Positions 11,214-22,374 of a DNA stretch of 64,000 nucleotides are shown in pieces. The notes beneath the pieces were generated by a model. It did not search any database, was not told the origin of the DNA, and was given only the letters and a program-made list of their open reading frames with translations. Both the position numbers and the translations under genes were made by a program. Source of the DNA: Collybia mongolica (Eukaryota; Basidiomycota; Agaricomycetes; Agaricales; Clitocybaceae); contig JAAXNY010000009.1 in assembly GCA_013420905.1 (NCBI GenBank), forward strand, positions 3,348,001-3,412,000, read 5' to 3'. Position 1 is the first letter of the stretch. Every line of letters starts with the position of its first letter.

Positions 11214-13709
11214 CAGTCTGGAGAGAACATTGAGGATTGTGAGGCAGATTATGGATGCAGATGAGAAATAGCTTACAAACTAGAAATGATTTTTGAAATA
11301 ATAAAAATAATAAAATTGGTTCTTTGTGCTGGCATAAAACAGTGGCTTACAAACTGCAGAAGATTTTGAGGTTATGTAACAAATTATGCATTAGATGGTT
11401 ACACACATTCTAGAAGACAATTCCAGGTTATGAGATAGTATTTCATGCAGGAAAATAAAGCCATTTACAAGCTGGAATAAACCATCAAAATTATAAGGCA
11501 GGATCCAAGTATGACTGAGAAAGCATGCTCACATGCTGCAAAGAAAGACCATGGCTATTAGACAATATCTGGGTGCAGCCAAGAAACAGCTGCTGACTTT
11601 CTGGAGAAATATTCAAGAAGCTTAAATAGTCCCTGAATGCACAAAGGAACAGCTACTTACATTCTGCAGAGAAGTTGAAGAATGTGATAGAATCTGGAAA
11701 CAACAAAGAAGAAACACTCACATACTACAAAGAAGTTTAAGGTCATATCGTAGGATCTAGTTGCAATCAAGAAACAGCTGCTCACATACTGCAAAGAAGT
11801 TCAAGATCATGAGATGGGATTTGAATCCAGGATGAAAATTAGCTACTTACTTTCTGAAGAAAAAATAAGACTATAAGACAGAAACTGAATTCAGAAAGAA
11901 TAGCCATTCACTTTCTGGAGAATAGTTCAAAATTATGATATAGGGTCTAGTTTCAAAGCAGAATAGCCACTCACAAGCTAAAAGACAATGAAGGCTATAA
12001 GACAGAATATTGATGCAAAACAAAAAAGACTACTTACAAACTATGGTAGGGAGGATTGGGATTATAAGACAGAATTAGGATGCAGCCATGAAACAACCAC
12101 TTACTTTCTGGAAATATTATCAAGGTTAATGAGATAGTATTGGATACAGTCAACAACCAGCTACTCACATCCTAAAGGAAAATACAAAACTATAAATAAG
12201 AATCTAGATGCAGCTAAAAAATAGATACTTACTTCCTAAAAAAAACGGTCAATGCTACAAGATAGATTTTAGATGAAGCCAAAAAAAACAGCTGCTTACT
12301 TGCTGAGGAAAAGTTCAGAAATATGTAACAAACTCAGGATGTGGCCAAAAAATAGCTACTCACTTTCTGAAGAAAAATCCAAGGGTATGAGACAGAATCT
12401 GTTTGCAGAACAGAATTTCAGTCACTTACAAGCTAAAGAAGATATTAAGGCCATGAGATCAGCTCTGGCTATAATCAAAAAATGGCTACCTACTTCCTAA
12501 AGAAAAAGTCAGGTCTATAAGATAAGTTTTAGATGCAGCCAAGAAATAATCACTTACATGCTGGAGGGAAATTCAAGGCAGTAAAGAGGATGTGGATATG
12601 GCCAGCAAAGAGCTACTTACTGTCTGAAACAAAAATGAAGGCAGTGAGGCAGATGGATGCAGCAAGAAAATGGCCACTCACTCTCTGAAAAATTGAATGT
12701 TATGAAATGAGATCTGGATAATACCAAGAAACATCTACTTACTCTCTAAAGGGGAGAATCAATGTTGGTGAGTTAGGATCTGGTATTAGTCTAGAAACAG
12801 CCACCCACTTGCTAAAGTAAGATCCAAGGCAATGAGTTAGAGTCTAGATACAGAATAGAAAGGCCATTTACAAGCTGGAGGAAAAGTCAAGGCTATGAGA
12901 CAAGGCCTGGATGCAAGAAAAAATTAACTACTCACAACCTAGATAAAGTAAAGGCTATAAAACAGTTTCAGACAAAATCTAGGTGCAGACTCTCACTGTC
13001 TGCAGAGTAATTCAAGGCTATGAAACAGGATCCAAATACAAAAACAACCACTCACTTCCTGAAAAATAATTAAAGTAATGATACAAAACCTGGATGTAGA
13101 TCAAACATAGCTGCTTACAAGCTACAGGTAAATACATGGCCATAGCCCTTAAGATAGGATCTAGAAGAAGCCAAAAAACAATTTCTTACTTTCTGAAGAT
13201 AAAATGAAGGCCATGAGCCAAAATTTGGACATTATATTTGGATTGCCACTCACAGGCTAAAAATGATCAAAGGTACAAGGCAGGATTAGATGCAGCCAAG
13301 AAAAAATTACTTACTATCTGGAGAAAGATATTAAAACCATGGAATAGGTAGGAACTGGATGTAATCAAAAATTGACACCCACTTCCTGGAGGAAGAATTC
13401 AAGACCATAGAATAGAATTTGGATGCAGTCAAACAATGGTCACTTACTTCCTGGAGAACAACCAATGCCATCAGACAAGATTCAGATGTAGCTGAGAAAC
13501 AGTCACTTACTTCCTGAAAGACAATCAAGGTTACTAGACAGAATTTTAATATAACACAAAAACAGTTACTCACATGCTGGAAGATAATTCAAGGCAATGA
13601 TAAGTTGAGTGAAGTACATGCCAATTATGAATGGCCCATTCTCACAATCTAATCATATGTCACATTAATATATTTTCCAAAGTTGCAACGCAAGTAAAAC
13701 AAGTCTTAC
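11214..13709 (-). repeat. Array of ~39 intron-like units separated by 3-nt exon-like cores
   Basis: On the minus strand this stretch is a tandem array of diverged units 61-74 nt apart (mean about 64). Each unit starts with a 5' splice-site-like GTRAGT/GTGAGT, runs through a loosely conserved body (gctgcatcyagatyctgtctcatagccttga, in part) and a pyrimidine tract, and ends YAG. Between each YAG and the next GT there are exactly 3 nt. I counted 39 such cores, from 13646-13648 (att) to 11215-11217 (act), for example 13574-13576 cat, 13511-13513 gaa, 12997-12999 aca, 12105-12107 aaa, 11351-11353 ttt. Sixteen different triplets occur, none is a stop codon, and the third base is always A or T. Intron size equals that of ordinary host introns. 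It directly follows the 3' coding exon of the G-domain gene. Confidence 0.85.
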
Positions 13710-14949
13710 TGTCCAGCATGGAAAATATTCCATTATAGCCCCAAACATGCCTAGTACCCATATCCTTCTGTCTTCTGGTTTTGATGTCTCATAGTCTAGT
13801 ATTTTTCTTATCACTTTAAGTGTAATTTTCAAGTACATAGAGGAAAAGCTATTGCTCACTTTGTTGCATATCTCACTGATATCTCCAGACTAACTTGCTG
13901 AGTTGAGACAAATAATGCCTGCAGAGTGTCACTGTTAAGAACAGAAGCTGTACACTCTACCAGTTCCTTGCAGCTCGTCTCAGGCCTCTCCATCTCTGGT
14001 TATCAAGTGAGATTATGGTCCGAAGACTCAAAAACATGGCACCCAACCTTGCAGATATACATGCCCTCGTGGTGAAAATTTTTGCTTTGCCAAATCCAGG
14101 TGAGTATTCCACAAATTCTCCCTAGCATACTGAGGTGCCCTCTTCACTGCATCTCGATAACTCAAGTTTTCCTCTGTCTCCAATATTTCAATCGCTGTTA
14201 GCTCCAGGGCCTCACATTTAGTGAACACCGCGATAACAGGAACTGTAGCGATTATTGATATTTTACTTATACCCCTTGATTGTTTCTTACCTTTTCCTGT
14301 CCCGAATTTCGAGAAAAATTGAACCTCGGCATTTGTAATTGGTCGAGAGTCGTCCATCGGAATACAGTACCTTTTACCATAATCAGATTTGGCGACACGT
14401 TTGTGGTAACAATTGGCCATACCAAACGACATGAACTTGATTTTCCAGCTTCTTTTCATTCGAGCGCTCAGACAGAAATTTTTTGACCTTTTGTAACTCG
14501 TCAACCCCACCAGCTTCAAAACCGCGTGAATCGTGAAAGATAAAACCGGGATTGCTCCGAAAGATCATCTCATCCGTGATATCATGGATTCCACGCTACG
14601 TTGGCGTCAGTGATGACCTTGTCACTCTGTGAATTCGCAACTCACTCCAGGGGTGGGTTCAATCTTCGAAGGGTCGACCTTCATGAAACAATTCACAAGT
14701 TATTCAACCTGAAAGCCTCGATCACACAAACGAAAGTACCTTGTGCCCGGCGCTGTCGTAGATATCAGGATCATCGGTTGTGTTGCAGATCTTCTTGAGA
14801 ATAGTCGTTTTTCCCGCGTTGGCTCTGCCAACGATAAGGATCCGGAATCTTCCCGCCTTCCTCGCAAGTTCAGCCCGCTTCACTTCCTTTGCGTATGTAT
14901 CGATTGTGGTAGTCGGCTCGTGGGCGCTTGCCGTTTGGATTTCAGACAT
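13710..14949 (-). CDS. G-domain (P-loop GTPase-like) protein, N-terminal 295 codons
   Basis: Exons (minus): 14740-14949, 14646-14678, 14423-14595, 14291-14370, 14048-14242, 13860-13995 and, less surely, 13710-13767. The ATG at 14949 precedes a nucleotide-binding fold: P-loop GRANAGKTT (residues 41-49), a switch/G3-like FHDSRGFEAGG (DxxG), WYCIPMDDSRPIT, and G4-like PVIAVFTKCEALE. Then come the helical C-terminal signatures CKELVECTASVL and LFVSTQQVSLEISVRYA. This is a widely expanded Agaricomycete family of unknown role; GTP binding is inferred from motifs. The last exon ends TGGACA followed by GTAAGA, the first donor of the 39-unit array. The 92-nt intron before that exon is longer than usual and uncertain. 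Confidence 0.8.
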
Positions 14950-16664
14950 ATTTTGAGTTTTCCTATGAGCTCAGAGCCCTCATGAATGTCTGCGTATATA
15001 GTGGAATGATACTATTGAAACCATACCTATTGTGTAGAACGAGACGATTGAGTTGTACAAAGGAATGTACCCTACCCCGCCTCCAAGTGTGCCGACACGT
15101 GCAAGGCACAAGTCGGGCCCAGGGTGTCAACCCAACGTCCACCCCGTCATGCGAACCCTCAAGCTCGAATATTGAATGATAAATATGCCTAGCTCTCGTC
15201 GATACACCCACCTTCCCATGGATCGCGTTGATCATTGTCTAACTCATCGCCCTCTGTCTAATCACATTTCTCGGAGCGGTAACACCCATGTGCCTAATTT
15301 TTGCGCGCAATGCGTCATTACTTATTATTGGCAGGAGGGCGCAGAAATCTCAGGGTGGGCTTAGGAAAGTTCTCGAGTAAGCCTTTTTTCCACTTCTCGG
15401 AACTCCAGTGCTGGTTCCTTCCTACCTGGCTGCATCCGAAATAGGACGATGGCTACCTGAATCATTGAGCTCTGAGCTTCAAGATATTGAACGGGGTCGG
15501 AGGGTCGGAGGGTCTGGGGCCCTGGACCATGGTACGAAACCCGTTATCGATGGGTGAGAGCTGCGTTGGTGGAAGTTGGAGACACGCAAAAACGTAACCC
15601 ACGCCCCCAACTTCTCTTTGGCACGCGAATAACCTCGTTCTTCCACCACCTCTCCATCGCCTTTCAACGACATCAACCTCCCCAGGAAGATTATCCCAAT
15701 TAAGGATTACTGGGTATCCCAAATGGAGTCCGGTGCGTCGCTACTCGACAATGACGCCTACCTCGATCGGCTTCAACATCGTTCACAAAAATTAACCGTC
15801 TATAATATCTGTCTGCACTTCGTCTCACTGTTGTCTGCTCGCAATCGGGCAATCAAGTACAAGCGTCCTTATGCCACAGCGTCAGGCAAACACAGTCCTT
15901 TAAATTATGATGACTCACACTCTAACGCACCGCGATCCTCGCGGAGGTCGATATTGGAGATGAGTGTGCCGTCAAACAGATATTTATCACGACTCAGTCA
16001 ATTACGGGCGGAAGCTGGCCAAATTTTTAGAGAGCAGCTAGTGGTCTCTCAATCCTTAGCATTTTGCGTTCGATGTGGCGGTCCTTGATTGTAAGTTATT
16101 TCCACTCAAGCGTTGCGTGATATCTGGAGGCCTGACATCACTATTCGAATTGGCTTTGATGCGGAACACGTCTGCGGTCGATGGCTGTAAAGCCCAGGAC
16201 GTATGAGAATTAGAGTGAGAAATAGAGTGTTGTAAGATTATACTTGACACCAGTCTAATACAGTCTTGATATAAGGACCTTTGCAGATCTGTGAGTCTTT
16301 ACAGCCCATGGGAGGTATGACGGGCAAGTTAAGCCAGGTCCCCTCTTTGATTGAAGATGAGAAATTCCTAGCGAGCTCATTTGGCGATTGTACGAAGCTA
16401 GTAGAAGAACGCCAATGTAACATGTAACAAAACCATGATATCCTAATAGCTATGTACTCGGTGTGCATTGGCTGGACGAATGAATACTAAATTTGGATCA
16501 CGTGATGCCATAAGTATGTGGCTGGCCTTGGGCGAGGGTTAGCACCAACCTCGCCGCTGAGCTGGTCGACTAAATCAGACACGACCACGAGCGACATCTC
16601 ACACTTGAATTTGACTCACGTATAAACTAACGTATTCAATAACGACAATTTCTGCTCGCGATCC
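14950..16664. other. Intergenic between G-domain gene and VPS11
   Basis: Divergent upstream region of two genes. The only sizeable frame is the ORF at 15723-16088, listed separately with low confidence. Nothing else recognised. Confidence 0.4.
15723..16088 (+). CDS. Hypothetical short ORF, 121 codons
   Basis: An open frame starting ATGGAGTCCGGTGCG. I recognise no domain. The C-terminal half (SRRSILEMSVPSNRYLSRLSQLRAEAGQIFREQ) has an amphipathic, coding-like look, but the first half is unremarkable. It could be a lone exon, a decayed gene, or chance. Confidence 0.2.
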   Translation: MESGASLLDNDAYLDRLQHRSQKLTVYNICLHFVSLLSARNRAIKYKRPYATASGKHSPLNYDDSHSNAPRSSRRSILEMSVPSNRYLSRLSQLRAEAGQIFREQLVVSQSLAFCVRCGGP

Positions 16665-19600
16665 ATGTCAAGCTTAGCCACGGCAACTGCAAACGCGTCT
16701 GCAGGCGCAGTCGCCGCACCTGCGGTGAGCTTCCCACCACTCTTGAACTCGAAAACCATACAGAACACCCATTATCCTCCGTGTGCACAAAACCTAACTT
16801 TCGTCTCCTAGTGGCGACAATACTCTTTTTTCGATGTTGTTCCCATAAAGGACGTGCACGATTTGGACAGCTCTCCAGATATCTTCAAAGTACGAGCAAC
16901 TCCCAAGACATTAGATGGCAATTGAATTTATACACACAGGCAACTCTCGAAATCTCCACGGTCGCGTCATCATCTGCCGGAGTCCTCGTCGCAGACATCC
17001 ACGGAAGCGTACATATCCTCAACGAGGAGTTCGAGTCGGTCGTGAGTTGGGTAGCGCATACTGGGGGGCGGGTGATGCATATGGTGGAGCGCAAGGGAAT
17101 TCTGGTTACGCTGGGGGTACGGGGAAGGTCTTTCACTGCGAGGTGAATAGTTACTTACGCGAGTATAGGAAGAGGACGCAGTGCGGTCGCCGTTACTGAA
17201 GGTTTGGGATCTTTCGGGAAAAGACGCGAAATCTGGTGCACCTACACTCATTCGGTCGATCAAAGTCCAGCCCACCAACCGGCCTCATCCAGTATGTATT
17301 ATACCGTCTTTTTTCTGCCTTAATACACCTGACACGCACGCTTGCAGGTTTCAACCATCGCCCTCACAGCCTCTCTCTCACATCTCGCCATCGGACTCGG
17401 CGATGGTACAGTCCTGCTCTACCGACACCTCGACCAATCTCTCTCCTCCTCAACTTCTCTCACCGCGCTCCCCAAACCACGCATCATACACGAATCGCCC
17501 ACGGAACCTATCACAGGCCTGGGATTCAAAGAGCCCACAGAAGACAGTGCCAACCTGTCGCTGTTTGTGGTGACGACGAACCACGTGCTATCGTACCAAG
17601 TGACGGGAAAGGGGAGTGGGGGCTCGGCGGTAGTCGTCGATGAGGTCGGGTGCGGACTTGGCTGTGCGACGATGGACTGGAGAGCGAGGGACATTGTTGT
17701 GGCGCGGGACGAGGCGATCTATGTGTGTGGGACCGAGGGACGGGGTGCTTGCTATGCATACGAAGGTTCGTCCTCTGAGCTTTAAGCCCCACGCCCTACC
17801 TGACTTATTCGTAGGACACAAATCGTCGGTGTACACGCACCTGAACTATCTCGTCATCGTGTCCCCTCCATTCATCCCCAGTGCGTCGGCGGCGTCAGCC
17901 ACGGTGCGGAACTTTGTAGCACGGACGGCGAACCCTGGAGAGACGGATATCACGAAGGTGACGGTGTTCGAGCCGGAGAACAAGTATGTGGCGTACTCAG
18001 GGACGTTCACGAACGATGTGCGGGAGATCATCTCGCAATGGGGCCAGATCTATGTCCTGACGAGTGATGGGAAGGTGTGTCCTGGGTATCCCTACTGTTG
18101 CGGAAAATTCACGCTGATGCAGATGGTTCTAGCTCCTATGCCTGCAGGAGAAATCTACGTCGGCGAAGTTAGACATGCTTTACCGCAAGTCACTGTACAC
18201 GTTGGCGCTGAGCCTGGCGAAGACGCAGAATCTAGAGGAATCGAGCGTGGCGGATATCCATCGGCAATATGGGGATCATCTGTATGCGAAGGGCGACTAT
18301 GATGGAGCGATGCAGCAGTTCGTGCTTACGATTGGGCATCTACAGCCTAGCTATGTCATTCGCAAGGTACGGCGATCCTCCTTTACATTACTGAGAAATA
18401 AACGTATTACTCTTCTAGTTCCTCGATGCGCAACGGATCCACAACCTGGTTACTTACCTGCAAGAATTGCACTCGTTAGGCCTAGCGAATTCGGACCACA
18501 CGACGCTGCTTCTTAACACCTACACGAAACTCAAAGACGTCTCACGCCTGGACAGCTTTATCAAGACCGAGTCGAAGCGCAACGCAGACGACGCGGGCGA
18601 GCTGCCGTTCGACCTGGAAACGGCGATCAGGGTGTGCAGACAGGCGGGGTACTTTGAACACGCGTCGTACCTCGCAAAGAAGTACGAGCGTCACGAGGAC
18701 TACCTACGAATTCAGATCGAGGATGCGGAGAACTATGGAGATGCGTTGACGTATTTGCGGAAAATGGGACCTGAGGCGGTGCGTTTTTTTTTTGGCTTTG
18801 GTTGTGGTGGAATGATACGTGGGCGTTGATACGAAATTTTCAAGGCGGAGAGCAACCTCGCTCGGTATGGCCGTGCCATGCTCGACAGCCTGCCGCAGGA
18901 GACGACGCAGCTGCTCATCGATCTGTGCACGAGCTCCGGGCCGTTATCTTTAGAGGCAGAGGAGCCTGATTCGGCGTCTACCACCAAACCGGCGGGTCCA
19001 GCACCGTCCTACCTCTCATACCTCGCCATTAACCGCAATTCTTCGATCCTGCCCACCGTTTCTTCTGATACCGCCACACCACCATCACCGTCTATCAAAA
19101 CGGTCAAGCCAGATTCCAGTTCACGCCGTGACTCATTACACGAACCTTCACGCGCATCGACTCCGCCTATCACTTCCTCCGCCATCACAACCGCAACGCG
19201 CCCTCCGCCCCCGCCCCCGCCGCAGCCCGTGAAACGTTTGTCACCACGGATATACTTTGCGCATTTTGTGGATCATATGGAGCAGTTCATCTTCTTCCTC
19301 GAGACGGTCGCGCTGCGACGGTGGGGGCAGTCCGTTGACGAGGACAACACGCAGACCTCGGGTTCGCCGTCGGAGGAGGAGCCTCCTGCGGACGAGGAAG
19401 CGGACAAAATGGATCAGGTTGCCGTTTGGAATACGTTGTTGGAGCTATACCTTTCGCTCCCCGGCCCCCCTTCCGCCTCCCATGGTGCTAGTACTAGCGC
19501 TGGTAAGATGACGTTGGTGGAAAGCACCTTGCGCGCGAAGGCTATGCGGTTGCTGACCAGCGACACCATCCCGTACGATCCTACGCATGCGCTGATCCTT

Positions 19601-20491
19601 TGCTCAACGCGCGGGTACACCGACGGGCTCGTGTTGCTGTGGGAGAAAATGGGGATGTATGAGGACGTACTGCGCTTCTGGATGGACAAGCACAAGGAAG
19701 GCTCGACGCCGAGCGCGTCGCACCAAGTGATGGGCCAGCTGGAGAAGTATGGGGAGAGGAACCCGCATTTGTACCCGCTTGTGCTGAGGTTCTTGACTTC
19801 GACGCCGGAGCTGCTGGCGAAGCATCGGGAGGACGTGAAAGGGATGCTGGAGTATATCGATGAGGAGGGGATATTGCCACCGCTTGGCGTTGTGCAGCTG
19901 TTGAGCCGTAATGGGGTCGCGAGCGTGGGGTTGGTGAAAGAGTGGTTGGTGAGGAGGATCAAGGAGTCGAGGAGTGAGATTCAGAACGTGAGTCTGCGCA
20001 CTACTTACATGTTATGGAAGAGTGGGAGCGCTGATTATGAATGGGTATTGTAGGACCAGGAACTTATCAATTCGTATCGCCTGGAAACGGCGGCGAAGCT
20101 CAAACAAGTCGAAGATCTCTCAGACTCCGAGCATCCGCGTGTGTTCCACGTCACACGGTGCTCGACGTGCGCTGGGCAACTGGACCTGCCCAGTGTGCAC
20201 TTTATGTGTAACCACAGTTATCACCAACGGTACGTTCCTTTCATTCTGATTTAAAATCTCTTTCTCATCAATGATACCCTCACGCTTAGCTGTCTTGCCG
20301 AGAACGACACCGAATGTCCCAACTGCGCCCGCGAACATGGGGTCATTAGGGAAATCCGGAGGAATAATGAGAGGCTGGCAGATCAGCATGATGTGTTTCT
20401 GTCGGAGGTGCGGGAGGGCGGGTTCGAGGCGGTTGCGGCGGGATTTAGTCGTGGTGTTTTGAATGTGACGAGACCGGATATGGTCGCGTAG
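16665..20491 (+). CDS. VPS11: Vacuolar sorting protein VPS11 (PEP5), 1076 aa, 11 exons
   Basis: A core subunit of the HOPS and CORVET tethering complexes at the vacuole/endosome membrane. Exons 16665-16724, 16812-16889, 16940-17116, 17169-17291, 17348-17765, 17815-18074, 18133-18366, 18419-18778, 18845-19987, 20054-20229 and 20290-20491, total 3231 nt. An N-terminal beta-propeller (FFDVVPIKDVHDL, VLVADIHGSVHILN, LLKVWDLSGKDAK) is followed by alpha-solenoid repeats (YGDHLYAKGDYDGAMQQF, ACRQAGYFEHASYLAKKY-like) and a C-terminal RING-H2 domain (CSTCAGQLDLP, CNHSYHQRC, CPNCAREHG). A Ser/Pro-rich insert of about 100 residues (near residues 615-700) lies within the solenoid. Length is close to fungal VPS11. 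Confidence 0.95.
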
Positions 20492-20985
20492 CCTGGTTAT
20501 GGATTGCCCACCTTACGCCTGATTGATGCTGCTTGGAGCAGCGTTGAGTAGCGAGACTACAGCAGCAGTCCGTTCTTGAATATTAATGGCCATTTAGCTT
20601 GGGGCATGGGGACGTGAGGTCAGCGATAACTCGTGGTTGGAGACTGAGATCAAGATGACCGCTGTCCAGGTACGATTTTAAGGCCTTGCATAATCTTTCT
20701 CTCTCACTATGAATGTCCGATTGCAATGCACAAGCCAACATAGTGCTCAATCCCAATGAAAATTTGGTTTTTTTTTCAAAGCCCCAGTGGTGAAGTGGAA
20801 CGAAATACAAGGCTTCAAGTTATGGTTTAAATTAAGTCAATAATTTTACAACGCGTTATATTCGCAAATTATGAGATTGATTTCGGGTACATGGAACATC
20901 GCCATATTATCTCGAAGGATTACTGTGTTTTGGTTCCCTAAGAAAGCTGATTGAGTGAACTTTCTTAAACTGGGATGTTGGTTTA
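20492..20985. other. Convergent spacer VPS11 / DUF6534-1
   Basis: 3' flanks of two convergent genes; a T-run lies near 20768-20778. No gene seen. Confidence 0.45.
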
Positions 20986-22374
20986 CTACCTGACAACGTC
21001 CGTCTTCGGTACGGGCAACCTTCCATGTACGTCCCACGTCTCTCTGCCAACATGTATGCTATCCGTCTCTGGTTGCCGGAAAGAGCCCAAGGGATTGGAA
21101 AGCACAACATCTGCGGTATACGAAACTGCTTGCCCGCGTCCACTAATAATGCCGACTCGGCTATTGAATACCACCATCATTGAATTCGAGTAAAGCCGTC
21201 CAAGTATCACAGCTGGAGTGAGGAACCACCCCTTGTGCTCGTTGAGGCCAGAATAATACAAGGATATATCAACTACGGCCACGGTAGCTGGATTTCAGAC
21301 CACGAGTCAAACAACGTGTAATGCAAAATACTCGATATCATACCAGTCAAGGTGCCTGTCCCGATTATGAGACGCATGAATCTGCCCACGATCGTGTGAG
21401 TTGACTCAAGAGAGCTGTTGTCCATGCGGTATAACTGTGCAATTGAATATGGGTCTGTCCATTATAGGCTAGTTGAAATTCAGTAACTTACATAAAATGA
21501 CATACAACCTGCGATAATGATATCGCAAACGCCACTGGTTATATCAAATAGCTACAGGAAAAAAGCATCAATGGATATGTTGGAAGGGAAGGGCTTATCT
21601 ACCCACCCCATGGCCGATGTGGTCGATCTTCATTGTTAGTTTCAATATACTCCCAGCAGTCATGCCATGAACGCCCGAAACTAAGGCTCCGGCGAGTTGT
21701 AGAACAGCCAGCTTATAGTATGAGAGTTTACATTGTAGTTAAATTAATAATGAAATAGCCTCCTACCGAAGAAATAAATAATCCAACAATCCTCGATTTT
21801 GATAGTATTGTTATGCGGTGGGCATAGAACACTTGAACGCAAAAAGCCACTGGCGAAAGCAATGAGTACAAGTTAGCATTAAAATCAACCACGGTACAAA
21901 TACATACCAATGCCACTCAAGACGGGCATAGTAAACCAGGTCAATTGTACGCCTGCCAGGATTTCGAAATCACCGAAGCCAATCACGAAACTATTGAATG
22001 CATCGTGGGCTACCAGAACTGCCTGGAGAGTTTCTAGGATAAAGACGCCATAGACCAAAATTTTCTGGAAAAGCCCGTCAGTCCGGGAGGTGAGGTAGTA
22101 TATGTCTAAATTCAAGGCGAGGTATAACACAAATTCCCGGTTGAGCGATAAACTTGGTCGTACAAACTTGGACCGACAAGGCACCATACAGTCCCCAATT
22201 CAATAAATATCCTACAAGCTGATTTTCGTTAGACCGACTCAACATTTGATCAGGATACCACATACAAGAGGGCCGGCGCTGGGACGGACGAGGAAGTAAG
22301 AATACGGAATCAATTTATGGCCTATGCACCTACATGGTCGCAATCTGGGCCGAAGTTACAGATGTTGGGGCCAT
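20986..22374 (-). CDS. DUF6534 seven-pass membrane protein, copy 1, 315 aa
   Basis: A multi-pass membrane protein of the basidiomycete DUF6534 family; function unknown. Exons (minus): 22334-22374, 22266-22278 (13 nt), 22164-22218, 21908-22105, 21767-21849, 21607-21711, 21492-21551, 21344-21434 and 20986-21287, total 948 nt with consistent phases. Hallmarks are GYLLNWGLYGALSVQVYIYYLTS, ILVYGVFILETLQA, TWFTMPVLSGI, VAFCVQVFYAHRI, and the C-terminal GRLYSNSMMVVFNSR. Exon sizes match copy 2 exactly for exons 2-8, showing recent common descent. The frame is intact. It is the downstream member of cassette unit 1. Confidence 0.88.

Noticed and set aside
13331..13573. 80-codon minus-strand ORF within the array
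   Set aside because: It reads straight through several YAG-NNN-GT junctions and exists only because the repeated units lack stops in that frame.
10900..13620. CRISPR array or simple minisatellite
   Set aside because: Period of about 64 nt is regular, but the units are diverged along their whole length with no near-identical repeats and unique spacers, and this is a fungal nuclear sequence. The constant features are splice sites, which a CRISPR array would not show.
19414..19962. 182-codon minus-strand ORF
   Set aside because: Shadow frame opposite the large exon of VPS11.
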